A stretch of 64,000 nt of DNA from Kitasatospora aureofaciens (GCA_000720845.1 JODU01000002.1:62001-126000); one strand, 5' to 3'; positions 40,366 to 49,328 are shown, numbered from the stretch's first letter. Notes: generated by a model from the letters alone, not told the origin. Program-made: numbers and translations.

Positions 40366-42267
40366 CTATGCGTGCTGCGGCGTCAGGTCTGCGGTGGACT
40401 GGCGCGTGCTGCGGGAGGTTGAGCGGGGTGCGGGAACCGCGAGCGCGGCGTGGCGGGGGGAGGACTGCGCCGCCATCTGCTGAAGGAGCAGGGCGCTTTG
40501 GATCAGGCCCATGTGGCTGAACGCCTGCGGGAAGTTGCCGAGCTGGCGCTGCTGGACGGGGTCGTACTCCTCCGCCAGGAGCCCGAGGTCGTTGCGCAGA
40601 GCCAGGAGGCGTTCGAACAAGGCACGGGCCTCATCGAGGCGGCCGGTCAGGGCGAGGCCGTCGACGAGCCAGAAGTTGCACAGGAAGAAGGCGCCCTCGT
40701 CGCCGGTCAAGCCGTCCACCCCGACGTCCTCACCGCAGGTCGGGTACCGGTACACGAGCCCGTCGTCCGTGGAGAGTTCACGACGGACCGCATCCACGGT
40801 GCCGATGACGCGTGGGTCGGCGGGCGGCAGGAAGCCTGTGCGGGGGATGAGCAGCGTGGCGGCGTCCAGTTCCTGCGAGCCGTAGGACTGGGTGAAGGTG
40901 TTGCGTACCGGGTCGAAGCCCTTGTCACAGACCTCCCGGTGGATCGCCGCTCGCAGCTCGACCAGCGGGGCCACGTCCATGTCGAGCGCGCCGGCCTCGG
41001 CCAGGCGGATGGTGCGGTCGACCGCCACCCAGGCCATCACCTTGGAATGGACGAAGTGCCGGCGAGCCCCGCGGATCTCCCAGATGCCCTCGTCGGGCTC
41101 CCGCCAGCGCTGGACCAGGTGCTCGATGAGTCGCTGGTGCAGGACCGCGGTGTCGGCGCAGTGGGCGACTCCGCTCTGGTGCGCGAGGTACAGGGTGTCG
41201 ATGACCTCGCCGTACACGTCCAGCTGTAGCTGGTCCGCAGCCCCGTTCCCGACCCGTACCGGAGCCGATCCCTCGTACCCGGGAAGCCAGGGAAGCTCCC
41301 GCTCCCGCAGGTCACGCTCCCCGGTGATCCCGTACATGATCTGCAGGTTCTCCGGGTCGCCGGCCACGGCCCGCAGGAGCCATCGCCGCCATGCCTGTGC
41401 CTCCTGCCGGTATCCGGTCCCCAGCAGCGCGGCAAGCGTCGTGGCGGCGTCGCGCAGCCAGGTGAAGCGGTAGTCCCAGTTCCGGTCGCCTCCGATCTCC
41501 TCGGGAAGCGATGTGGTCGGCGCCGCGACGATCCCGCCGCTCGGCCCGTAGGTCATGGCCTTCAGCGTGATCGAGGACCGGACCACGGCCTCGCGGTAGG
41601 GCCCGTCGTAGGTGCTCTCCTGCGTCCAGTCCTGCCAGAAGGCGAGCGTCTCGGCGAGCGCGGCCTCCGGGTCAGGAACGTCCGGTGCGGGGGCGTGGGA
41701 CGGGCACCAGCTGAGCACGAACGCCACGCTCAGCCTGGCGCTGATGGCGAAGGCGCTGACGACCACACCGTCCTTCTCCATCTGCGGGACGCAGGTGTCG
41801 AGCCACACAGCGTCCGCGCCGGCCTCCGCGACCATGCGTCCACCGACCTCGTGGATCCACGGGCCGACGCTGCCGTATCCCGGCCGAGGGCGCATGGCCG
41901 AGACCATGTCCACCTCGCCGCTCAGGCCCTCGGCGATCCGGATCACCTGCGGGGTGCCGTCGCGCGGAGGCATGAAGTCCAGGACGCGGACCGAACCCGT
42001 TGGGGTGCGCCACACCGATTCGAGGACGAGCGAGTCACCGCGGTACTGGCGCTCAGCGACCTTCTCTGAACCCCTCCGGCCTGCGGACGGGGCCGGAGAG
42101 ATCTGCCAGGAGCCGTGCTTCTGCGTGCCGAGCAGACCGGCGAAGACGGCCGGCGAGTCGAAACGGGGCAGGCACAGCCAGTCGATCGAACCGTCATCGC
42201 AGACGTGGGCACTGGTCTGTGTGTCGCCGATCAGGCCGTACTGCTCGATGCGCGGAAGCCGATTCAT
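40366..42267 (-). CDS. GH15 glucoamylase/trehalase-type glycoside hydrolase (633 aa)
   Basis: ATG at 42267. The N-terminal beta-sandwich domain has RIEQYGLIGDTQTSAHVCDD and GSIDWLCLPRFDSPAVFAGL, typical of the GH15 family in actinobacteria. The catalytic (alpha/alpha)6 barrel includes DRNWDYRFTWLRDAATTLAA, LPWLPGYEGSAPVRVGN, FVHSKVMAWVAVDRTIRLAE and GDEGAFFLCNFWLVDGLAL; the conserved glutamates of the family lie in the last and in the EGIWEIRG segment. No signal peptide, so a cytoplasmic enzyme acting on trehalose or malto-oligosaccharides is likely. It precedes cvnA by 26 nt, an unusual coupling. Confidence 0.88.
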   Translation of the reverse strand: MNRLPRIEQYGLIGDTQTSAHVCDDGSIDWLCLPRFDSPAVFAGLLGTQKHGSWQISPAPSAGRRGSEKVAERQYRGDSLVLESVWRTPTGSVRVLDFMPPRDGTPQVIRIAEGLSGEVDMVSAMRPRPGYGSVGPWIHEVGGRMVAEAGADAVWLDTCVPQMEKDGVVVSAFAISARLSVAFVLSWCPSHAPAPDVPDPEAALAETLAFWQDWTQESTYDGPYREAVVRSSITLKAMTYGPSGGIVAAPTTSLPEEIGGDRNWDYRFTWLRDAATTLAALLGTGYRQEAQAWRRWLLRAVAGDPENLQIMYGITGERDLRERELPWLPGYEGSAPVRVGNGAADQLQLDVYGEVIDTLYLAHQSGVAHCADTAVLHQRLIEHLVQRWREPDEGIWEIRGARRHFVHSKVMAWVAVDRTIRLAEAGALDMDVAPLVELRAAIHREVCDKGFDPVRNTFTQSYGSQELDAATLLIPRTGFLPPADPRVIGTVDAVRRELSTDDGLVYRYPTCGEDVGVDGLTGDEGAFFLCNFWLVDGLALTGRLDEARALFERLLALRNDLGLLAEEYDPVQQRQLGNFPQAFSHMGLIQSALLLQQMAAQSSPRHAALAVPAPRSTSRSTRQSTADLTPQHA

Positions 42268-42496
42268 CGTGTGGATCTCCGTGAGCCCCGCAGGTTCGGG
42301 GCCGTATCAGGGCCGTCGCAGCGGCCGGGAACGGTGGGCGGTAGGTAGGTCCGTGTTCACCAGGTAGGGAGGGAGCGCCGGGCGGCGGCAGGTGCTCGGC
42401 GGCCCGTGCAAGGTCGGCCGCCCGCTCGCCGCGAAGCATTAGCCAGGCCGTCGGCCCGAGGACCAGAGCGATGACGACGGCACCGGTCACCGTCAT
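42194..42496 (-). CDS. small membrane protein overlapping GH15 (100 aa)
   Basis: ATG at 42496 overlaps the preceding stop (ATGA). The first 20 residues form a membrane helix (TGAVVIALVLGPTAWLML), followed by a Pro-rich tail without motif. The last 74 nt overlap the start of the GH15 gene in another frame, which is long for this operon; the C-terminal third may not be conserved. Function unknown. Confidence 0.5.
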   Translation of the reverse strand: MTVTGAVVIALVLGPTAWLMLRGERAADLARAAEHLPPPGAPSLPGEHGPTYRPPFPAAATALIRPRTCGAHGDPHDESASAHRAVRPDRRHTDQCPRLR

Positions 42497-42990
42497 GTCC
42501 GCGGCACCGAAGCGGCGAAGATCAGGCAGGCCAGGGCGAGACCGAAGACGGTGCCGCGCAGCACGTTGAGCGTTGGCCTCGGCCAACGCCGCCCGTCCTC
42601 CCTGCTGTTCGGCCCAGGGCCGCCGCTTTCCACGTAAGCCGTCAGTTCCTGGGTGGCCTTGGCGAGCCTGACCAGGTGCACCCGGCTCGACACATAGCCC
42701 TCGGGGATGCTGTCGGAGCAGAGCCGCTGCGCACGCAGCAGGGCGGGAACATGCGGAGCGGTCCGTGCGCCCAACTGGGCAATGTGGCCGCGCAGAAGGC
42801 GAACGAGGTTCTCCACGTCGGCAGCGCTCTCGGGTAGTGGCGAATCTTCGCCCAGTACCAGCGTCACCGTCTCCGACGCGGCCACCACGTGATCGCGCTC
42901 CGGCGCCGGTGCCGCGGTGACGGGCGCTTGCCGCCCGCGCCCGCCCACAAGCTGGCTGCCATCTCGGCGAGGGTCCAGCGAAAGGCGCAT
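42493..42990 (-). CDS. DUF6415-like protein with C-terminal membrane helix (165 aa)
   Basis: ATG at 42990. The helical core (DVENLVRLLRGHIAQLGART then VPALLRAQRLCSDSIPEGYV and VHLVRLAKATQELTAYVE) resembles the DUF6415 family of Streptomyces, followed by a C-terminal membrane helix (VFGLALACLIFAASVP). It is the first gene of the long minus-strand run, divergent from the XRE/TPR gene at 43180, so the run's main promoter should lie in 42991-43179. Function unknown. Confidence 0.55.
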   Translation of the reverse strand: MRLSLDPRRDGSQLVGGRGRQAPVTAAPAPERDHVVAASETVTLVLGEDSPLPESAADVENLVRLLRGHIAQLGARTAPHVPALLRAQRLCSDSIPEGYVSSRVHLVRLAKATQELTAYVESGGPGPNSREDGRRWPRPTLNVLRGTVFGLALACLIFAASVPRT

Positions 42991-43179
42991 GCCACAACTC
43001 CTGTTCGGATCAAGCCAAAGTGAGCCGAGATCGCCCGTCGGAGGCGTCGGTCGGCGTGCGATGTGAGTGATCTGGCCGCTACGTTGAGCGAACCGCGAAT
43101 CCCGTTCGAGGGGTATGCCTTCGCGGACGGGAAGGCCGCCAAAGGCGCCAAAGATCATTACGGAACCGAGGGGCAGTCC

Positions 43180-44568
43180 ATGGCCCGTGACCGCAACGTC
43201 GCCCTTGCCGCACTCCTGCGCGAAGCAGGCTGGTCCCAGCCGCAAGCCGCCGCCGCCGTTGCCCGCGTGGCAGCGGAGTGCGGAGTGCGTGAGCTGGAGG
43301 CGATCTCCCGCTCGCACATCTCCATGTGGGTGCTCGGCACGAAGCCGAGTGGCAGAGCGCCGCATATCCTGCGTGAGACGCTGTCCCGCAGGCTTGGCCG
43401 CCGGCTCTCCCTGGCCGACCTCGGGCTGGAAGAAGAGCCGACAGGCACGACCGACACCGGCTCCGACTGGAGCGTCGACCCTCTGACCGCACTGGCCGAG
43501 CTGGGAAGCGACGATCTCGACATGCACCGACGCAAGCTGCTGGCCACCGCCGCCTACTCCGCAGCCGGCTTTGCCCTGCCCACCACTTCGTGGTGGGCAG
43601 CTGCCCCCGCCACAGCGGCGAACCGCCGACCGTCCTCCTCGCGCTCGGTGACCCAAGCCGACGTCGACGACATCCGCGACCTCACGGTCTACTACTCCGC
43701 GCGCGACCAGCAGCGAGGCGGCGCAACCGGCCGCAAAGCCCTCGCCAGCCACCTGCTCGACGAGGCGGTGCCGCTGCTCGGCAGCCGATTTCGCACAGAT
43801 CAGCTCCGCCGCGACACTCACTCCGCCGTCGCAGAGATGACGTACCTCGCTGGCTGGATGGCCTTCGACGCCGGCGAACACCGCACCGCCCAGCGCTACC
43901 TCACCATCGCCGCCCGGATCGCGGCGGAGGCCGGTGACGGTCCGCTCGGTGGCCACGTCTTGCGCGCCCTCGCTCACCAGGCCGTCGACCTCGGGCACCC
44001 ACGCAGGGCGCTCGCTCTCGCCGACGCCTCGACGTCTCGCGACCACTACGGCCAGGCCAGCCACCGCGAGAAGGCGCTCTTGGCGATCGTGCACGCCCGC
44101 GCGCTCGCGGCTGACGGCGACCGCTCCGGAACCCTCGCGGCCATCAGCTGCGCGGAGCGTGACCTCGCCCGCGCCGACACCACCGAGGCGCCGGCCCGCG
44201 TCGGCTTCTTCCAGGAAGCCTCCCTCGCCCACGAGACGGCCTGCGCTCTGCGCGACATAGGTCAGCCCCGGGACGCGGAGATCCACTTCAAGAGGAGTGT
44301 GGCCACGCGCCGACGCCAGCAGTTCGCCCGCACCCACAGCGTGACGCTCGGCTACCTCGGTGCAGTCCAGGTGCAGCGGGGAAACCTCGACGAGGCGTGC
44401 GCAACCTGGAACGAAGCACTCGACGCCATGACGGGCGTCCAGTCCGGCCGGGCACGTGACGTCATCGTCCGGATCCAGAGTGATCTCTCGCCCGTCCGGC
44501 AACGCGGAGGCCGCCATGTCACCGAGCTGGATCGCCGGGCACGCGGCATGCTCCGGGCCATAGGCTGA
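43180..44568 (+). CDS. XRE-family regulator with TPR domain (462 aa)
   Basis: ATG at 43180 was preferred to the upstream GTG 43063 because GAGGGG precedes it by about 7 nt and the HTH begins right there (NVALAALLREAGWSQPQAAA, then EAISRSHISMWVLGTKPSGR). After a short linker with HRRKLLATAAYSAAGFALP there is a long helical region of tetratricopeptide repeats (TYLAGWMAFDAGEHRTAQRY, HVLRALAHQAVDLGHPRRAL, ALLAIVHARALAADGDRSGT, FFQEASLAHETACALRDIGQ). Such proteins are abundant in Streptomyces and bind peptides or small ligands. It is 72 nt upstream of the TrmO-like gene. Confidence 0.8.
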   Translation: MARDRNVALAALLREAGWSQPQAAAAVARVAAECGVRELEAISRSHISMWVLGTKPSGRAPHILRETLSRRLGRRLSLADLGLEEEPTGTTDTGSDWSVDPLTALAELGSDDLDMHRRKLLATAAYSAAGFALPTTSWWAAAPATAANRRPSSSRSVTQADVDDIRDLTVYYSARDQQRGGATGRKALASHLLDEAVPLLGSRFRTDQLRRDTHSAVAEMTYLAGWMAFDAGEHRTAQRYLTIAARIAAEAGDGPLGGHVLRALAHQAVDLGHPRRALALADASTSRDHYGQASHREKALLAIVHARALAADGDRSGTLAAISCAERDLARADTTEAPARVGFFQEASLAHETACALRDIGQPRDAEIHFKRSVATRRRQQFARTHSVTLGYLGAVQVQRGNLDEACATWNEALDAMTGVQSGRARDVIVRIQSDLSPVRQRGGRHVTELDRRARGMLRAIG

Positions 44569-44640
44569 TCGCGACAGGGACGTTCGATGCCCCATGGCAG
44601 CCCGCGGACCAGCATCGCCCGAGGAGAGGAACCAGTACCG

Positions 44641-45138
44641 GTGACGTCGTACGAGGTCGAATCGATCGCAACGGTCGTCGGGGGCCACACCCGCGTTCAG
44701 GACGACTACCAGGGCGGAGTTGAGTCGGTGATCCGACTCAACGAGGCGTACCCCCTCGAAACGTTGCAGGGAATGAACGAGTTCTCCCACCTGACTGTGA
44801 CGTGGCGCTTCCACCTGGCACAGCCCGAGGACGTGCAGCTCCACGCCCGCAGCCCCAGGGGTAACGTGCAGTGGCCAGCGACCGGAACCTTCGTCCACCG
44901 AAACCATCGGCGCCCCAACCAGTTGGCTGTCAGCTACCCGAGGTTGCTGAGCGTGGACGGCCGCGACCTTCTGGTGACCGACCTCGACGCAGTTGACGGG
45001 ACGCCGGTGATTGACCTGGCCCCCTACTTTCAGGAAATGGGGCCCCGGGGTTCCGTCTGTCAGCCCGCCTGGCCGGGCGAGATGCTCGCCGACTACTGGC
45101 GCGACCCAGCGGAGCGCCCGGGGGCAGGCTTGCCGTAA
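44641..45138 (+). CDS. TrmO/TsaA-like SAM-dependent tRNA methyltransferase (165 aa)
   Basis: GTG at 44641, with GAGAGGA about 10 nt upstream, gives the family's usual beginning SYEVESIATVVGG. TrmO N6-methylates the t6A modification next to the anticodon in tRNA-Thr. Motifs: DEFSHL-type FSHLTVTWRFH, HARSPRGNVQWPATGTFVHR and HRRPNQLAVSYPRLL (the RPN/NpIglt region), then DLDAVDGTPVIDLAPYF. Many actinobacterial relatives with the degenerate PATGTF segment may act on other substrates. The residues for SAM binding in the RPN region are present. Confidence 0.75.
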   Translation: MTSYEVESIATVVGGHTRVQDDYQGGVESVIRLNEAYPLETLQGMNEFSHLTVTWRFHLAQPEDVQLHARSPRGNVQWPATGTFVHRNHRRPNQLAVSYPRLLSVDGRDLLVTDLDAVDGTPVIDLAPYFQEMGPRGSVCQPAWPGEMLADYWRDPAERPGAGLP

Positions 45139-45419
45139 CTCCACGAAGCTGCAGCCCGTGCGGGCGTACATCGCGCCCTGCCCGCGGGGGTGCGGAAGGT
45201 AGATCACGAAGTACGAGCGACCTCGCTGACGTCGCCCTCCCAGAAGGGGTCTCGTGCGAGGGTCGTGCCCCAACCCGAAGCTGTCATTCGATTCTTCCGA
45301 GCGCAGCGTCGCTGACGTTGAACCGCCGTCGGCCTTCGCGTCGGCGCCGGGGAACGGCGGCGAGTGCCGGCACATGATGGTGGTCCTTTCTGGTCTCGTC
45401 AGAGGCAAGGAGATTGCGA

Positions 45420-45881
45420 CTACGCGGAGTGCAGGACCGTGACCCAAACGTCTTTGCCGTGGGTGGTGGGTGAGCAGCCGTATCTGTTGCTGAGCGTCTT
45501 AATCAGCATCAGGCCGCGACCGCCCTCGTCGTTGTCGCCTGCCGGGACGGGGGCTGGGAGCCAGGGGTGCGGGTCACTGACGCACAGGAAGATTCCGTCG
45601 GGGGTCCGGGTGAGGACGACCTTCACTGGAACTGAGGACTCATCCTCCTTGCGGGCGTGCTGGAAGGCGTTCGTCAGTAGCTCGGACGCAGTGAGAGTGA
45701 CCCTCCAGTCGAGTTCGGTCATGCCCCACAGACGGAGGCACGCACTGACGAGGTCACGCACGCCCGAGACGGCAGCGGCAGTCAGAGCGACGTCGATTTC
45801 GCATGCTCCGGAACGCGTCCGGACCGCAGCGCTTGTGCCGTACGTAAGGGGCTGTTGAGCCTCCATCAGGTCTGCCTTCAC
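45420..45881 (-). CDS. anti-sigma-factor-type ATP-binding protein (153 aa)
   Basis: GTG at 45881 with GAGGGA 7 nt upstream. The HATPase_c fold of the RsbW/SpoIIAB type: N-box ELLTNAFQHARKED, G-region CVSDPHPWLPAPVPAGDNDE and GGRGLMLIKTLSNRYGCSPT. The length and absence of a sensor fit the many Streptomyces single-domain ATPases encoded next to XRE regulators. It is divergent from the XRE gene at 46040, sharing the 158-nt control region. Target sigma factor unknown. Confidence 0.82.
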   Translation of the reverse strand: MKADLMEAQQPLTYGTSAAVRTRSGACEIDVALTAAAVSGVRDLVSACLRLWGMTELDWRVTLTASELLTNAFQHARKEDESSVPVKVVLTRTPDGIFLCVSDPHPWLPAPVPAGDNDEGGRGLMLIKTLSNRYGCSPTTHGKDVWVTVLHSA

Positions 45882-46039
45882 GGGGAGTCCCTCGTTCGAC
45901 GAAATCTCTCCAACCGGCGCCGGATGCGGTGTGTACTGGGGCGGCGGCCGTGAGCAACCATTGAGCCAGGCCGACAGGACCGGGTGCAGATCTTGATACG
46001 GAAACCTCGATCTTCCGTTTCGCGAGTGAGGAACAGCCC

Positions 46040-47443
46040 ATGCCAAGACCCGAGAAGCAATTGACTCCGGACGCGTCCCCGCGTGACTGGTTCGGCCATG
46101 AACTGCGGACCTGGCGTAAGAACCGCGGCCCTCTCACGCACGCCGAGTTGGGCACGAAAGTGCAGGTCAGCGGTTCACTCATTGAGAAGATCGAGAAGGG
46201 GACTGCTACCTGTTCGAAGGACTTGGCTGAGCGCTTGGACGAGGTCCTGCAGACGGGGGAAGTCCTCACCCGGGCGTGGGGGATGGTGTTCGGGCAAACG
46301 GAAAAAGCCCGTCCTGAAACGGAAAGTGCACCCCCTGGCAGGGCGGAGGTGCCGGTTCAGGTCCATGAAGGCCGCATCCTGGGCAGAGGTAGTACAACAC
46401 CTCCAAGCGGGAGCCCTGCCTCTGTGGACCGTCGCGCCTTCCTCGCCACGAGCGGCCTTGCCGCCATTGCCCCCATAGACCTCGTCCACCTCGTGACCCC
46501 AGCAGCCCCCCGGGAGATCCCGACTCAGATCCGCCCGCGCGAGATCAGGCAGCTGAAGTCGCTGGCCGATGTCATCCATCGCCAGGACAACGAGTACGGA
46601 GGCGGCGGCGCGGTGCGTGAACTCGCACGCGGCGCCATCATGTGGGGAGCCTCCCTGCTGCCAGTGCCCTGTCCCGAGCCCCTGCGGCCTGAACTCCTGG
46701 CCTCTGTGGCTCGGTTAGGGATTGTCGTCGGCGCCTCGCAGTTCGACGCGTACGCCCACGACGATGCCCGAGTCAGCTTCCGGCTAGCCGCTGAGTGCGC
46801 GGAAGAAGCCGGGGAGTGGCATCTGCGCGCCAAGACGTACTCGTTCATGGCCCGACAGGAAATCTGGATCGGAGATCCGGATACTGGCCTAACCCACGCA
46901 GAGAAGGGGTTGGTGCGCTCCGACCGACTCACCGCGACCGAGCGTGCCATGCTGCACACGGCACGCGCCCGCGCCTTCGGCAAGATGCGCGACGTAGCCA
47001 ACACCCTGCGCGCGGTCGGAGAAGCCGACGCCGCGTTCGAACAGTCCGACCCGGCACAGGATCCGCCGTGGATGGCCTACTACGACTACGCCCAGCACCA
47101 CGGCGACACCGCCCACGCGCTGTTCGACCTCGCGGTCCACGCGGACCAGGACCCCGGGCAGGCGGCCCGCCGCTTCGAGATCGCGGTCAAAGGACACGGC
47201 AACGCCTTCGCCCGCTCGCGCGCCATCTCCGAGACAAAACTCGCTTCCCTGGTCATGGCCAAAGGCGATGATCCGCGGCACGCGGTCGTACTCGGCCACC
47301 GAGCGCTGGATGACGTCGGCAAGCTGACTTCCCGCCGGGCCGCCGAGGACCTGCGTGAACTTGCCCGGTTCGCAGGCCGACACCGGAACCTGCCCGAGGC
47401 CAGCGACCTGCGCGAGCGCATCGGGGCTACGGTGCAGGCGTGA
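46040..47443 (+). CDS. XRE-family regulator with TPR-like domain (467 aa)
   Basis: ATG at 46040. N-terminal HTH_XRE (DWFGHELRTWRKNRGPLTHA then LGTKVQVSGSLIEKIEKGTA). A linker carries VDRRAFLATSGLAAIAP, a membrane-like segment typical of this subfamily. The rest is helical with TPR-like units (RLAAECAEEAGEWHLRAKTY, ARAFGKMRDVANTLRAVGEA, YDYAQHHGDTAHALFDLAVH). It is divergent from the anti-sigma-type ATPase and overlaps the APH-family gene by 4 nt, so it may control both. Confidence 0.8.
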   Translation: MPRPEKQLTPDASPRDWFGHELRTWRKNRGPLTHAELGTKVQVSGSLIEKIEKGTATCSKDLAERLDEVLQTGEVLTRAWGMVFGQTEKARPETESAPPGRAEVPVQVHEGRILGRGSTTPPSGSPASVDRRAFLATSGLAAIAPIDLVHLVTPAAPREIPTQIRPREIRQLKSLADVIHRQDNEYGGGGAVRELARGAIMWGASLLPVPCPEPLRPELLASVARLGIVVGASQFDAYAHDDARVSFRLAAECAEEAGEWHLRAKTYSFMARQEIWIGDPDTGLTHAEKGLVRSDRLTATERAMLHTARARAFGKMRDVANTLRAVGEADAAFEQSDPAQDPPWMAYYDYAQHHGDTAHALFDLAVHADQDPGQAARRFEIAVKGHGNAFARSRAISETKLASLVMAKGDDPRHAVVLGHRALDDVGKLTSRRAAEDLRELARFAGRHRNLPEASDLRERIGATVQA

Positions 47444-48321
47444 CTACTTCGCCCACGCCCACCCAGGCCGTACTTGAGGAGGCGTGCCTCGCCGCCGGCC
47501 TCGACGCGACCAACGCCCAACCGATACGGATCGCCGAGAACGCCATTTGGCGTCTGCCCGGGGGAATGGTGGTGCGTATCGCCCGGCCTGGCCAGTCCGC
47601 CGCCGCGACGCGCGAGGTTCAGGTCGCCCGCTGGCTGGCCACCCAGGGCGTGCCCGCCGTACGCGCCCTCGACCTGCGGCAGCCGGAAATAGCCAGCGGG
47701 CACCCGGTGACGTTCTGGCAAGAGCTGCCGCCACATGAAATCGGGACTGTCACCGACGTCGTCGTGCTCCTCAAGCAACTGCACGCCCTGCCGAAACCAG
47801 ACCTGCCACTGGGTGAGCTGGACCCGTTCGTCCGGCTGGTTGAGCGCATCGACGCAGCGAGCACGATTTCTGACGATGACCGACTGTGGCTGAAGGGCCG
47901 GCTTGAGGATCTCAAACAGCAATGGGCTTCGAGGCCGAAGGGCCTGCCAGAGTGTGTAGTCCATGGGGATGCATGGGTCGGCAACGTGGCGCGCACGGAG
48001 GCCGGCCCAATGTTGCTCGACTTCGAGCGCGCTTCGTTCGGCCCTCCGGAGTGGGATCTCGTGTCGACCGCAGTGAAGCTCACCACGACCAGCGCGGTAT
48101 CTGCCGAGGAGTACGCCGCGTTCTGTGAGACTTACGGCGTTGACGTTACTAAGTGGGAGGGGTATGAACTCCTGGCTGGTGCACGCGAGTTGCGTATGGT
48201 GACGTACGCTGCGCAGCACGCAGCCAGCCGCCCTGAGTGGCGACGCGAGGCGCAATACCGCATTGACTGCTTGCGCGGCCGGGCCGGGACGCCGCCGTGG
48301 CGATGGAAGGGGATCATGTAG
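47440..48321 (+). CDS. APH-family kinase/phosphotransferase (293 aa)
   Basis: GTG at 47440 overlaps the XRE stop (GTGA). The aminoglycoside phosphotransferase/choline kinase fold is marked by ECVVHGDAWVGNVARTEAGP (catalytic HGD....N) and MLLDFERASFGPPEWDL (metal-binding D). The N-terminal lobe has IRIAENAIWRLPGGMVVRIA. Length is usual. The family includes antibiotic-resistance enzymes and many small-molecule kinases; the sequence gives no substrate. The coupling to a transcriptional regulator is frequent in Streptomyces. Confidence 0.75.
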   Translation: MTTSPTPTQAVLEEACLAAGLDATNAQPIRIAENAIWRLPGGMVVRIARPGQSAAATREVQVARWLATQGVPAVRALDLRQPEIASGHPVTFWQELPPHEIGTVTDVVVLLKQLHALPKPDLPLGELDPFVRLVERIDAASTISDDDRLWLKGRLEDLKQQWASRPKGLPECVVHGDAWVGNVARTEAGPMLLDFERASFGPPEWDLVSTAVKLTTTSAVSAEEYAAFCETYGVDVTKWEGYELLAGARELRMVTYAAQHAASRPEWRREAQYRIDCLRGRAGTPPWRWKGIM

Positions 48322-48695
48322 CCCCTCGATAGCTGCTCGCCTGTAGCAACTCGTCGGATGAGCGGCCCTTCCATCAACCAGCGGTCGTGTCCTAAATATC
48401 CGCGCTCGGGCCGCTGAGGAGAGATCAGCTCACAGCAGACGAGAAAGAGTCCCGAGAGACTGGAACTCTGCCCAGCATCATGTCAACGTACAACGTCCCG
48501 TAAAGGACTGGAGCAGCAGAAGAACCGGCCTCCGGAGCGCTCGGCAACAGTCCGGTCGCCATAGCAGCCCGAACGGTCTTGACGCCGAAGTTCACCCCGA
48601 GGAGGGCCCACCTGCCGAATCCCGCTCTTCGATCTACCCGCTTCGCCACCCCGCCCTCTTGGGGATCCGTTCGCTGAGGGCTTGCTAGAACGCGG

Positions 48696-48902
48696 CTACC
48701 GCCCAGAGCGCAGCTCGTTAGCATCGCGACACACTCCGGAGCCGCACCCCCGACGCGTTGCCCGAGCCGTCGGTGCTCTTGAGTGTGTCGTGACGTAGAC
48801 CGGCTCACCATCGAAGGGCTCGTGGTGCTCCCGTGACGGACCGAGAGCCCAGGTCGCCGGTCGTTCGACTGGCCTTCTGAGCGTCGCCCGTTGGCTGGTC
48901 AT
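48696..48902 (-). CDS. possible small protein (68 aa)
   Basis: ATG at 48902 with GGAGG 10 nt upstream. The product begins MTSQRATLRRPVERPATWAL and includes DGEPVYVTTHSRAPTAR, then a Cys/Arg-rich end. No family is recognised. Third-position GC bias is only fair. Confidence 0.3.
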   Translation of the reverse strand: MTSQRATLRRPVERPATWALGPSREHHEPFDGEPVYVTTHSRAPTARATRRGCGSGVCRDANELRSGR

Positions 48903-48952
48903 GGTCCGTAAACCTCCCTGCGCGGGTGCGCAACATAGCCGACCATCACCGG

Positions 48953-49087
48953 TTAGCCAAACCGGCGATCGTCGCGACCATTGAAGTGTCCCATTCGGCT
49001 GTGCTTGGCGGTGGAGCCGTAGCGGGCGCAGTCGGCGGTGCCGCACCCATACGTGAGGAGGTAATAAGGCGGCGCTTGCCACTGCTG
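48953..49087 (-). pseudogene. start-less gene remnant (44 codons)
   Basis: The frame is open from the TAG at 49088-49090 to TAA at 48953 and encodes a protein-like sequence (YYLLTYGCGTADCARYGS, then KHSRMGHFNGRDDRR) with two cysteines, but it has no start codon before the upstream stop. It looks like the C-terminus of a small cysteine-containing protein broken by mutation. Confidence 0.3.
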
Positions 49088-49328
49088 CTACCGCAGTGAC
49101 CGCTCTTCATGACTCCGGCTATTGCTCACCGCTCGTTGCGTCAGGACTCCTCCCGGACCGCTTGCTGGGGTTGCAGTGAGGAGGTGCCGCGCTGTGTCGA
49201 CCTGTGATGCCTTCTGCCTTGTCGTCCATACAACGATGGGTGGCCGTGCAGAGGTGGGGATCCGGGCTTCGAACCGGCGCGCTCCTGGACTGCTGGCATG
49301 AAGTATCTCGATTCGAAGGTGATGTTGC

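Larger units (their letters stand above)
48322..49328. other. about 1 kb of mostly non-coding, partly decayed sequence
   Basis: Between the APH-like gene and the excisionase there is no convincing full gene. Two minus-strand frames deserve mention and are listed separately: 48696-48902 (with GGAGG) and the open remnant 48953-49087. Codon bias is weak and GC lower than in the flanks. This is typical of the accessory junction beside an integrase. Confidence 0.5.

Noticed and set aside
45139..45419. Small minus-strand frames after the anti-sigma-type ATPase
   Set aside because: None ends before running antisense into the TrmO-like gene or has more than about 27 codons.
42493..45447. A 984-codon minus-strand frame, with a tempting start at 45375 after AAAGGA
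   Set aside because: It runs antisense through the TrmO-like and XRE/TPR genes; only its last 166 codons (DUF6415-like) look real.
48425..48811. 128-codon minus-strand frame
   Set aside because: No ribosome site, weak codon bias, no recognisable sequence; treated as non-coding.
49240..49300. GGATCCGGGCTTCGAACC looked like a tRNA T-arm (minus strand)
   Set aside because: Stem pairing is wrong for a 5-bp T-stem with 7-nt loop and no acceptor, D or anticodon arms are present.
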